From Saprospiraceae bacterium (GTDB lineage: Bacteria; Bacteroidota; Bacteroidia; Chitinophagales; Saprospiraceae): a DNA stretch of 5,966 nucleotides. Shown here one piece after another: positions 1 to 5,943 of this stretch (positions are counted from its first letter, which is position 1; the number at the start of each line of letters is the position of its first letter). The stretch covers positions 1 through 5,966 of the forward strand of contig JALZWC010000293.1 in NCBI GenBank assembly GCA_023300255.1. Direction: 5' to 3'. The notes under the pieces were generated by a model. The model was not told where the DNA came from, searched no databases, and saw only the letters and a list, made by a program, of their open reading frames with translations. A program made the position numbers and the translations under genes.

Positions 1-54
1 TGAATTTAGAATTTTGAATCTGCGTCCCCATTCAAAATTCATCATTCAAAATTC
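1..54. repeat. AT-rich intergenic direct and inverted repeat
   Basis: An 11-bp unit, ATTCAAAATTC, occurs twice in direct orientation at 30-40 and 44-54. Its exact reverse complement, GAATTTTGAAT, lies at 9-19. The flanks also pair (1-19 against 30-48, with three central mismatches), so the block can fold as an imperfect hairpin. Tandem 'TTCAAAATTC' tracts of this style are familiar as short dispersed intergenic repeats in AT-rich bacterial genomes. The window edge probably cuts the element, so its full length and any upstream gene cannot be seen. No function is assigned. Confidence 0.6.
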
Positions 55-83
55 AATATTCTGCCACATTTACGCAGAATATT
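55..83. repeat. Perfect 10-bp inverted repeat, 9-nt spacer
   Basis: AATATTCTGC (55-64) and GCAGAATATT (74-83) are exact reverse complements separated by CACATTTAC. As RNA this is a 10-bp stem with a 9-nt loop. No T-run follows it on the plus strand, so it is a poor intrinsic terminator for a gene entering from the left. It could be a dyad binding site, part of the neighbouring repeat, or a transcript-end hairpin for an unseen gene. The DUF1761 start is about 140 bp downstream, so a direct operator role for that gene is uncertain. Confidence 0.55.
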
Positions 84-194
84 ACTGATTAGGAACTAAG
101 GTAAAACACTTAATTAAAAATAAAATGTTTTATAATTTTTAATTTTTAAAACAAAAAGTTATAGATTGTGCTGCCAAATGATTAATCGCAGGAT

Positions 195-202
195 TACATT
201 TC
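195..202 (+). promoter_or_regulatory. Weak candidate -7 element for the DUF1761 gene
   Basis: TACATTTC differs from the Bacteroidota -7 consensus TAnnTTTG only at the last base. It would place transcription start near 209, giving a leader of about 17 nt before ATG 226. No TTG or TTTG lies at the usual 17-23 nt upstream; the nearest, at 166-168, is 26 nt away. The call rests on one short motif in AT-rich DNA and is tentative. If right, it would exclude the upstream starts at 166 and 178. Confidence 0.2.
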
Positions 203-225
203 CTTCACTAATAAAAATAATAGTT

Positions 226-738
226 ATGCCTAGTAATTTTTACATGTGGTTTGTAGCTGCATTGATTCCTATGTTTGTTGGGGCCGTATATTATCATGAG
301 AAAGTACTCGGAAGTGCTTGGATGCGTACTAACGGTTTCAAGGCGAGTGACCTAGAAGGAGGAAATATGGCCCTTATTTTAGGATTATCCTATTTTCTTG
401 GGGTACTGATGGCTGCAGTTCTAACAGGTATGGTCATACATCAAACGAATGTCTTTCAAATGATGATGCCAGAGGTAGCAGAATCTGGAAATGCTGCCCA
501 GCAACAATTTAATGATCTTATGGCCCAATACGGAGATCGTTTTAAAACGCCAGGACATGGCTTTTTGCATGGTGGTGTATTGGCCTTATTTTTTGTGATG
601 CCAGTCATTGCCATTAATTCTTTATTTGAGAGAAGGGGATGGAAATATGTGGCAATCCATACTGGCTATTGGTTTATTACTTTAGGAGCAATGGGAGCAT
701 TACTTTGTGCTACTATTGAATACCCGGCGCTGTCATAA
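226..738 (+). CDS. DUF1761 family four-helix membrane protein
   Basis: This encodes a 170-residue inner-membrane protein of the DUF1761 family, whose biochemical role is unknown. Four hydrophobic segments are visible at about residues 5-23, 49-71, 117-133 and 141-164. Family-typical features are the early YY..K.LG..W motif after helix 1, GGNMAL entering helix 2, a hydrophilic loop (about 75-108), the HGFLHGG motif at 111-117, and the NSLFERRGWKY segment between helices 3 and 4. The frame continues upstream to ATG 178 and TTG 166. I chose ATG 226 because relatives begin only a few residues before helix 1, and the extra 16-20 residues look like translated leader. There is no clear Shine-Dalgarno site, only an A-rich stretch, as is normal in Bacteroidota. 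The gene appears monocistronic and is followed 17 bp after its stop by a strong terminator. Family assignment is confident; the exact start is less so. Confidence 0.85.
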   Translation: MPSNFYMWFVAALIPMFVGAVYYHEKVLGSAWMRTNGFKASDLEGGNMALILGLSYFLGVLMAAVLTGMVIHQTNVFQMMMPEVAESGNAAQQQFNDLMAQYGDRFKTPGHGFLHGGVLALFFVMPVIAINSLFERRGWKYVAIHTGYWFITLGAMGALLCATIEYPALS

Positions 739-755
739 GCAATAGATGAAAAAAT

Positions 756-792
756 AAAAAAGGCTTGACGGTTTAACCGTCAAGCCTTTTTT
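756..792. terminator. Bidirectional intrinsic terminator between convergent genes
   Basis: This is a perfect 37-bp palindrome: six A (756-761), GGCTTGACGGTT (762-773), one central T, AACCGTCAAGCC (775-786), then six T (787-792). Read on either strand it gives a G+C-containing stem of at least 10 bp followed by a U-tract, so it can end transcription both ways. It sits 17 bp after the stop of the DUF1761 gene and 57 bp after the stop of the minus-strand LRR gene. That is where a shared terminator for convergent genes is expected. Confidence 0.93.
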
Positions 793-849
793 CGATGAGG
801 TAAGCGCTAGAATAAATCCCTGCGGTTACTATTATTTTGTGTTTACTAA

Positions 850-2631
850 TTATTGTAATCTAATCATCTTTCCAGATACTACCGTCTCTCCACTTTGAAT
901 TTGATAAATATAGATACCAGCTTCTTTGAAGATGCCACTATTAAAAGTAACTTCTTGGCTACCTGCTTCAAAATCTTCTTGTAGCTTAAATACTCTTTGT
1001 CCAGCAGCAGTAGTAACAGTAATGTTTACATTGCTTGCATGAGAAAGCGTAAAAGGCAAAGTAGTGCCATAAAGAAATGGATTTGGATAATTCTTATTGA
1101 CAGCTATTGATCTATAATTAGCAGGTAAAAAATCTTCTAATGGTAATGACTTTACCGTAGTTTTATTTCTAGAACCACTGGCGATTTCCCCATTTAAGGA
1201 ACAGCTAGTTGCTATCGTTAATTCCTTTGTCACCATACACCCTTCTGCGTCAGTGATGATCACACTATACGCACCACTAGGAGCACCAGAGATAGGTAAA
1301 GTTTTTACGGTAGTCGTAAGAGCACCTCTTAATGGACCATCTAGTTCTATTTTGAACGGACCTGTACCTGCTGTAATATTAATCGTTAAATTTCTAACAG
1401 CATAGCATGCTTCCTCTTCCCCGTTTAAATTGAATTGTAGGCCACAACTAGATTCTTCAGACTTTTCTACACATATACCGGCACCTGATTCACAAAAAGC
1501 ATCAAAATCTCCATTATTCGGTAAACCAGTATTTCCACTAAAGTTATAGCGAATACCGCATAAGTTTTCATAAACCGTTGGAAAACAATCTTCAAAATTA
1601 TTATCATTTAGTGTTACCTCTCTAAGATTTACTAAGTCGGCAATAGCTAAAGGCAGTGTTCCTGAAAACTGATTATTTCCTAAATATAAAAGGGAGACTT
1701 TTTCTAATTCGAGGATCGTTTCTGGTATACTACCAGATAATTGATTATTATTTAATACCAACCATTCTAAGTTTTTCAACTTGGTTAAATCTTCTGGTAT
1801 ACTACCAGATAATTGATTATTAGATAACCATAGAGATTGTAATTTACTTAATCCCATAATGCCTGCTGGAATTTCCCCCGACAATTGATTATTACTCAAT
1901 TCTAAATTAAATAGGTTTTCCATATTGCTAATAGAAGCAGGGATGGAACCGCTTAAATTATTATAACCTAGATCTATATAAAACAATCTAGTTAGATTAC
2001 CTATTGACTCTGGTATTGATCCAATTAGTTCATTGTTATCTAAAGAAAGGACAAATAAGCTTTTCAAATTTCCGAAATCCTCTGGAATAGCCCCCTCCAA
2101 CTGGTTAGCCTGTAAGTTCAAGGTGAACAGGTTTGTTAAATCACCAATTGTGTAAGGCAAAAATCCGCTAAGCTCGTTTTGAAATAAATTTAATGTTCTA
2201 AGGTTATTCAATTTCCCAATAGTCATAGGAATTGATCCAGAGAGTTCATTAACAGATAAGTCTAATAGACTTAATCTTGATAAATCGCCAATACATTCTG
2301 GAATAACGCCTGTTAACTGATTGCCAACGAAGTTAATCGTTCTAAGATTAGTAAGGCTGCATAAAGCATCTGGAATTTCGCCATTTAGATTATTATTACT
2401 TAAAGAAAGCCCCGTAACGCATCCGTCTTGATTTAAAGTGACCCCATGCCAAGTAGATACTGGTTGGTTTAGATCCCAAGTAGTATTCCAGTTCCATCCT
2501 TCTGCAGATAGATACAAGGTAACTAGAGCGCGAAAATCTGCATCTATGCACTCTTGTTGTGTCTGCGCTTGTGCAGCATTGAAGCCAAATAGAAGGGCGA
2601 TCAATAAAAAGAGTGTTTTTGTACTATTCAT
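850..2631 (-). CDS. Secreted plant-type LRR protein with SprB-like and T9SS sorting domains
   Basis: This encodes a 593-residue exported protein, probably for surface adhesion or recognition. A Sec signal peptide covers residues 1-22 (cleavage after AQA). An N-terminal cap follows at about 28-71, with the ALVTLYLSAEGWNWN and W.GVT.....G.V features seen in Bacteroidota LRR proteins and cysteines C28 and C71. Twelve LRRs of exactly 24 residues span 72-359, of the plant-specific L..L.L..N.LSG.IP..IG.L type. A cysteine-bearing C-cap follows (C349, C358, C380, C387). About 396-475 resembles a single SprB-type Ig-like repeat (GTGPF, SGAYSVIITDAEGC). Residues 515-593 are a T9SS type A sorting domain (YPNPF; G.....L...F..G.YIYQI; G.....K.I). 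Passage through the T9SS outer-membrane translocon is inferred from family knowledge. ATG 2631 is chosen over the in-frame ATG 2694 because the signal peptide begins there; the longer form adds 21 polar residues that would bury it. No Shine-Dalgarno site is visible. The ligand is unknown. Confidence 0.93.
   Translation of the reverse strand: MNSTKTLFLLIALLFGFNAAQAQTQQECIDADFRALVTLYLSAEGWNWNTTWDLNQPVSTWHGVTLNQDGCVTGLSLSNNNLNGEIPDALCSLTNLRTINFVGNQLTGVIPECIGDLSRLSLLDLSVNELSGSIPMTIGKLNNLRTLNLFQNELSGFLPYTIGDLTNLFTLNLQANQLEGAIPEDFGNLKSLFVLSLDNNELIGSIPESIGNLTRLFYIDLGYNNLSGSIPASISNMENLFNLELSNNQLSGEIPAGIMGLSKLQSLWLSNNQLSGSIPEDLTKLKNLEWLVLNNNQLSGSIPETILELEKVSLLYLGNNQFSGTLPLAIADLVNLREVTLNDNNFEDCFPTVYENLCGIRYNFSGNTGLPNNGDFDAFCESGAGICVEKSEESSCGLQFNLNGEEEACYAVRNLTINITAGTGPFKIELDGPLRGALTTTVKTLPISGAPSGAYSVIITDAEGCMVTKELTIATSCSLNGEIASGSRNKTTVKSLPLEDFLPANYRSIAVNKNYPNPFLYGTTLPFTLSHASNVNITVTTAAGQRVFKLQEDFEAGSQEVTFNSGIFKEAGIYIYQIQSGETVVSGKMIRLQ
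1720..1822. repeat. 31-bp exact direct repeat within the LRR region
   Basis: Bases 1720-1750 and 1792-1822 are identical over 31 bp and are offset by exactly 72 bp, one 24-codon LRR. They encode the shared NNQLSGSIPE core of LRRs 9 and 10 on the minus strand. A diverged third copy lies one period further on, around 1877-1895 (CAATTGATTATTA), in LRR 8. Identity at synonymous sites suggests recent duplication or gene conversion between neighbouring repeats rather than selection on protein sequence alone. Confidence 0.85.
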
Positions 2632-2860
2632 TTTGTGGTATATAGGCGATTTAGAAGGGTGGGTGTTAGAAGAACTTACCATTCTATTAGTCATAATATT
2701 TATTTGAGAATGTCAATTAATTTGTATTGCCGATGAAGAAAAACCTAATTAGTTAAGCTAATCTTTCTATTCATATGTGTAAGTTGTAAGCGATATGTAT
2801 CCAATAAATTTAAATATTTAAGAAAATAGTAGATTTTTTGACCCTTTTTTATGTCTTTGT

Positions 2861-2877
2861 TAACGCTTTTTGCGTTA
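2861..2877. repeat. Short hairpin, TAACGC-T5-GCGTTA
   Basis: A perfect 6-bp inverted repeat with a 5-nt T loop lies in the middle of the divergent intergenic region. It is the only G+C-containing stem nearby, but it is short and lacks a following T-tract. A binding site or chance are both possible, and no function can be read from it alone. Confidence 0.35.
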
Positions 2878-2912
2878 TAGCAACCAAAACAATCCAATTT
2901 AATTCATAATCG

Positions 2913-2935
2913 ACTACTCATTCCTATAGAGTAGT
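2913..2935. promoter_or_regulatory. 7-bp inverted repeat just upstream of the exported-protein gene
   Basis: ACTACTC (2913-2919) and GAGTAGT (2929-2935) are exact reverse complements with a 9-nt spacer. The right arm ends 20 bp before the GTG start at 2956 and overlaps TAGTTTTA (2932-2939), a one-mismatch version of the -7 consensus TAnnTTTG. Such an arrangement would suit a repressor operator over a promoter, but no matching -33 TTTG is seen at the right distance. The operator idea is inference; only the dyad is directly visible. Confidence 0.35.
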
Positions 2936-2955
2936 TTTAACTGATTTATTAGCCC

Positions 2956-4917
2956 GTGAACACTAACTACCTACCAAATAAAGACGGATTTATTATCTCG
3001 TCACTGCTAATCCTCTTATTTCTAAGCTATAATTTATCCCTTTTTTCGCAAAATGTAAACATTCATGCTGAATTAGTCGGGGATTGGCAAACCAAAGAGC
3101 AATTTTCTCCAGAATATCACTATAATTCTGTAGCGGTCTTCTTATTAAACGAAGAAAAGCTATTTAGTTTGTTCGATCCAGCAAATTTGTCAAAAGAAGA
3201 GCGAAAAAGAACAGGAATTAAGAATTTTGACTCTGTAGAATCTTTATATTTCCATTTAGAAATGCCCAATCCTAAGGAAGAAAAGGAGGTGTTATCCTTT
3301 CCTTTGTATGCTTTTGATGTAAAGCCGAGCGAGAAATTTCAATCCACGAGGCATCAAGGGATGATTTTGGATAGAATTACAGACGAAGAATTGAATGGAC
3401 AGAAATTAGATGCCGTAGCTAGAATAGAGGCGGTAACCAAAAATGATTTTCTAGAATTAGCCTATAAAATTTCCTCTAATCTCAATAAAGTACTAGTAGG
3501 AGGGGTTTTTAAAAAACCAGATATTTGGAAAGGAATGCACAAAGCGCAGCAGTATTTTGAGGATCGCTATAGAGGAAAAATAGTAGCAGAGTTTAGTGTC
3601 CCTATCCTGCCTAGTAGTGAAGAATATGAATATCAGATTGAATCTGCAGGGCTTTATCAAGTTAAATGGAACTTTCAGGAAAAGGCAAAAATCTATAAAA
3701 ACAATGTTTGGCTGGACTTCAAAGATGCGACTTCTATTACAGAAGAAGAATTAAAAGATAAGCCTACCAGATTGTCTAAACTCAAATCCAGTCCTTACTT
3801 AATGGTCGTCCGCTATAAGTCTGCTTATGCTTTACCCAAAGCGCAACAATTAAATGTGGCTTTAACGCCAGACTATCTAGACAAGAGACTGCATAACTTG
3901 CAAGAATTTCAAAAAGAAAGTATTCCTTATGAAGCCGAAGTACAATTTCTAAATTGCTTGAGAGAGGGGATTAGTCTAAAAGAAAACGTAGAAGCTTATC
4001 AGCGAGCAAAAGATAAAGGACAAGTAAATAATGATATTTTATTGCAGATTGCACAGCAGTATTATAGTGTATTAAGTTCGCATCAGTCAGAATTAGCTCA
4101 ACTTAACCCAGCTGCTCTAATTTATTATAAAGATATTTATGAGGTTTCTTATTTTAAATTATTTAAACAAATAGATCATTTCTTGTTTGGCGATCAACAG
4201 GTGGAGGCGATTAGTAAAGCAGCTAATGAATTGATAAAATCGCAACAGATTGCCATCGATTCTTTGGATAAAGAGGCATGCTATGATTACTTAAAAACAT
4301 TTCAACCTTATACGGCAATCGTATCAGAGACAGATCAACCAAGGGGAGATCTCTTTTATAAAATGAGAGATGAAGTAATACAAATAGAGAAATTATTGGC
4401 CCAACAATTAATAGAAGAATTGCCTTATAGCAGAACGGATAAAATAGAACGGTTGCAATTGATTCAAGAACAATATGAATTTTGCAGCTATTGCATCGAA
4501 TTGGCCAAAGAAAAAGAAACGGCTATTCAACAAGCGATTGCGGACGATATCCGTACTAAATTAACTACGTTGCAAAGTCATCAATTAAAATATGAACGTT
4601 GCTTTGCTGACATCCAAGAACAATTAGAAGATAACATCGAAGAACAACTTAATGACCAAGAAAAAGGAGCGAATTCGATCTATCAAAGCATTCAAGAGAA
4701 AGTGAAACGCCTCCAATCTACAGTGACCCAATTTCAAACAATTGGCACTTTAAAAATATCAGAAATGACAGCCGAACAAATCGACCATAGTCTAAAACAA
4801 TATCAAACAATTGTAGGTAATTATAATCAAACGATCTGTCAATTACAGTATGGAGGTTTGCTTTCTAAAGACAGTATTAGTTGTTTAGAGCGGAATTGTA
4901 CTACTGCAATACCGTGA
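2956..4917 (+). CDS. Exported protein of unknown function, 653 residues
   Basis: I do not recognise this family. The protein starts with a Sec signal peptide: polar residues 1-11, hydrophobic core about 12-30 (FIISSLLILLFLSYNLSLF), with likely cleavage near S31/Q32. The mature N-terminal part (about 33-300) mixes strand-like and charged segments and has no cysteine. It contains tryptophan- and tyrosine-rich stretches around 34-64 (ELVGDW, YHYNSVAVFLL) and 224-255 (YEYQIESAGLYQVKW). The rest (about 305-635) looks almost wholly helical, rich in Gln, Glu and Lys, and carries all eight cysteines (334, 442, 510, 513, 549, 628, 643, 648), including a C-x2-C pair. No further membrane segment, lipobox or T9SS tail is seen, so a periplasmic location is most likely. 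GTG 2956 is the start because an in-frame TAG lies at 2950-2952 and no other start precedes the signal peptide. It is divergent from the LRR gene and 52 bp ahead of the dehalogenase gene. It is certainly coding, given its length and signal peptide. Confidence 0.9.
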   Translation: MNTNYLPNKDGFIISSLLILLFLSYNLSLFSQNVNIHAELVGDWQTKEQFSPEYHYNSVAVFLLNEEKLFSLFDPANLSKEERKRTGIKNFDSVESLYFHLEMPNPKEEKEVLSFPLYAFDVKPSEKFQSTRHQGMILDRITDEELNGQKLDAVARIEAVTKNDFLELAYKISSNLNKVLVGGVFKKPDIWKGMHKAQQYFEDRYRGKIVAEFSVPILPSSEEYEYQIESAGLYQVKWNFQEKAKIYKNNVWLDFKDATSITEEELKDKPTRLSKLKSSPYLMVVRYKSAYALPKAQQLNVALTPDYLDKRLHNLQEFQKESIPYEAEVQFLNCLREGISLKENVEAYQRAKDKGQVNNDILLQIAQQYYSVLSSHQSELAQLNPAALIYYKDIYEVSYFKLFKQIDHFLFGDQQVEAISKAANELIKSQQIAIDSLDKEACYDYLKTFQPYTAIVSETDQPRGDLFYKMRDEVIQIEKLLAQQLIEELPYSRTDKIERLQLIQEQYEFCSYCIELAKEKETAIQQAIADDIRTKLTTLQSHQLKYERCFADIQEQLEDNIEEQLNDQEKGANSIYQSIQEKVKRLQSTVTQFQTIGTLKISEMTAEQIDHSLKQYQTIVGNYNQTICQLQYGGLLSKDSISCLERNCTTAIP

Positions 4918-4924
4918 AAAATAG

Positions 4925-4932
4925 TACATTTG
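4925..4932 (+). promoter_or_regulatory. Candidate Bacteroidota -7 promoter element for the dehalogenase gene
   Basis: TACATTTG matches the Bacteroidota primary-sigma -7 consensus TAnnTTTG exactly. It lies just after the stop of the upstream gene and 37 bp before ATG 4970, predicting a start site near 4939 and a leader of about 30 nt. The -33 TTG is not well placed: the best is TTG at 4896-4898, 26 nt upstream, against the usual 17-23. An overlapping alternative is TTTG 4929-4932 with TACATTTA 4950-4957, spacer 17. Either would give the dehalogenase its own transcript. Confidence 0.35.
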
Positions 4933-4969
4933 TCTTTTGAGTTTCCTAATACATTTAGAAAAAATATTC

Positions 4970-5863
4970 ATGAAAAAAGTAGTTACTCCTTTACATCGTT
5001 TTCACAATTTACCTGATTATCCATTCGCTTTTAACTATGTGAGTGTTGGTGATGCCATGACCATGCACTATGTAGACGAGGGGCCTAAAGATGGAGAAAT
5101 TGTTTTATTGCTACATGGGGAGCCTAGTTGGTCCTATTTATATCGACACATGATTCCTGTATTTGTGGAACATGGCTATCGAGTAATAGCTCCTGATTTG
5201 ATCGGATTTGGTAAGTCTGATAAGCCAACGGATATGAAAGACTATAGCTACCAGAGCCATGTGGATTGGATGAAACGTTTTATTACTAAACTAGATTTAA
5301 CAGGGGTTAATTTATTCTGCCAAGACTGGGGAGGTTTGATCGGCTTGCGTTGTGCTGCAGAAATGGAAGAACGCTTTAGTCGAATAGTAGCGGGTAATAC
5401 GATGTTACCAAATGGTAAAGGAACCCCTTCAGAGGCATTCTTGAAATGGCAAGCACACTCCAAAAAAGTGCCTAAGATAGATATAGGAAAGATCCTACAG
5501 AACTCCACAGAAAGAGAATTAACGGAAGGAGAGATTGCTGCTTATTGGGCACCTTTCCCTGATAAAGAATATATGGCTGGTGCAAAAATATTCCCTTCTT
5601 TAGTGCCTATCTCTGAAGATGACCCAGCAGTACCTGCTAACAATGAAGCATGGAAAGTGTTACGGAAATGGGAAAAACCTTTCTTAACTTTGTTTAGTGA
5701 TAAAGATCCGATAACAGTAGGGGGCGATAAGCTGTTTAGAAAATTAGTTCCTGGTACAAAGGACCAACCTAAAATCACGATTACGGATGCAGGACATTTC
5801 TTGCAAGAAGATAAGCCTCTAGGCATTGCAGAGATCATGATCCGTTGGATGAAAGATACTTAA
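4970..5863 (+). CDS. Haloalkane dehalogenase, subfamily I (DhlA-like alpha/beta hydrolase)
   Basis: This encodes a 297-residue cytoplasmic hydrolase of normal family length. Haloalkane dehalogenases replace a carbon-bound halide with hydroxyl through an aspartyl-ester intermediate. The active site appears complete: oxyanion-hole motif HGEPSW at 49-54 with E51 (DhlA Glu56), nucleophile D119 in CQDWGG with the adjacent halide-binding W120 (DhlA Asp124, Trp125), acid D246 in SDKDP (DhlA Asp260), and base H276 in DAGHF (DhlA His289). W160 in the cap (FLKWQ) is the likely second halide-binding Trp (DhlA Trp175). The nucleophile-to-Trp distance is shorter than in DhlA, consistent with DhlA's extra cap segment. 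The HGEP motif and acid position indicate subfamily I. ATG 4970 is chosen; the frame runs back to TTG 4937 but the extra 11 residues do not resemble the family. It lies 52 bp after the upstream gene, probably with its own promoter. The substrate cannot be read from sequence, and many homologues have unknown natural substrates. Confidence 0.92.
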   Translation: MKKVVTPLHRFHNLPDYPFAFNYVSVGDAMTMHYVDEGPKDGEIVLLLHGEPSWSYLYRHMIPVFVEHGYRVIAPDLIGFGKSDKPTDMKDYSYQSHVDWMKRFITKLDLTGVNLFCQDWGGLIGLRCAAEMEERFSRIVAGNTMLPNGKGTPSEAFLKWQAHSKKVPKIDIGKILQNSTERELTEGEIAAYWAPFPDKEYMAGAKIFPSLVPISEDDPAVPANNEAWKVLRKWEKPFLTLFSDKDPITVGGDKLFRKLVPGTKDQPKITITDAGHFLQEDKPLGIAEIMIRWMKDT

Positions 5864-5920
5864 AAGGAATGAGTGTGTAAAGAATTGGGGGAAAACACAT
5901 ATAATGTTGACGAATTTACC

Positions 5921-5943
5921 ACATAGATACATAGTTCACATAG
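5921..5943. repeat. Triplicated ACATAG motif in the 3' intergenic tail
   Basis: ACATAG occurs three times in 23 bp, at 5921-5926, 5929-5934 and 5938-5943, with 2- and 3-nt spacers. It lies 57 bp after the dehalogenase stop. It resembles short degenerate intergenic tandem repeats and may run on past the window. No convincing terminator hairpin is seen between 5864 and 5966. Confidence 0.4.

Larger units (their letters stand above)
2632..2955. promoter_or_regulatory. Divergent intergenic region between two exported-protein genes
   Basis: These 324 bp separate the start of the LRR gene (minus) from the start of the exported-protein gene (plus), so promoters for both should lie here. I see no full TTTG-plus-TAnnTTTG promoter on either strand. 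The nearest matches are TAGTTTTA at 2932-2939 and TGTCTTTG at 2852-2859 (plus). Two small dyads are present: TAACGC/GCGTTA around a T5 loop (2861-2877) and ACTACTC/GAGTAGT (2913-2935). A weaker 5-bp dyad, ATTAG/CTAAT, is at 2748-2762. No open reading frame here looks coding, apart from the 63-bp possible N-terminal extension of the LRR gene up to 2694. Confidence 0.5.

Noticed and set aside
55..83. XerCD dif-like or attachment site
   Set aside because: The arms are 10 bp with a 9-nt spacer, not 11 bp with 6 nt, the sequence does not resemble known dif sites, and no integrase or mobile gene is nearby.
166..225. Upstream TTG/ATG starts for the DUF1761 gene
   Set aside because: The added residues precede the usual family start just before helix 1 and do not resemble relatives. 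ATG 226 fits better.
2438..2707. Plus-strand open frame of 89 codons opposite the LRR gene start
   Set aside because: It lies antisense to the signal peptide and N-cap of the well-supported LRR gene. It has a cysteine-rich, unnatural composition and no family resemblance.
2711..2716. TTGACA on the minus strand upstream of the LRR gene as a -35 box
   Set aside because: There is no TATAAT-like partner at 16-18 nt, and Bacteroidota primary promoters do not use this consensus.
5248..5508. Minus-strand open frame of 86 codons
   Set aside because: It is fully antisense within the dehalogenase gene, whose active-site motifs confirm the plus frame.
5542..5838. Minus-strand open frame of 98 codons
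   Set aside because: It is also antisense to the dehalogenase gene, covering its catalytic acid and histidine. There is no independent coding evidence.
2956..5863. A defence or toxin-antitoxin style two-gene module (unknown gene plus hydrolase)
   Set aside because: The first product has a signal peptide and the second is a standard cytoplasmic dehalogenase. There is no nuclease, ATPase or sensor domain, and a promoter probably separates them.
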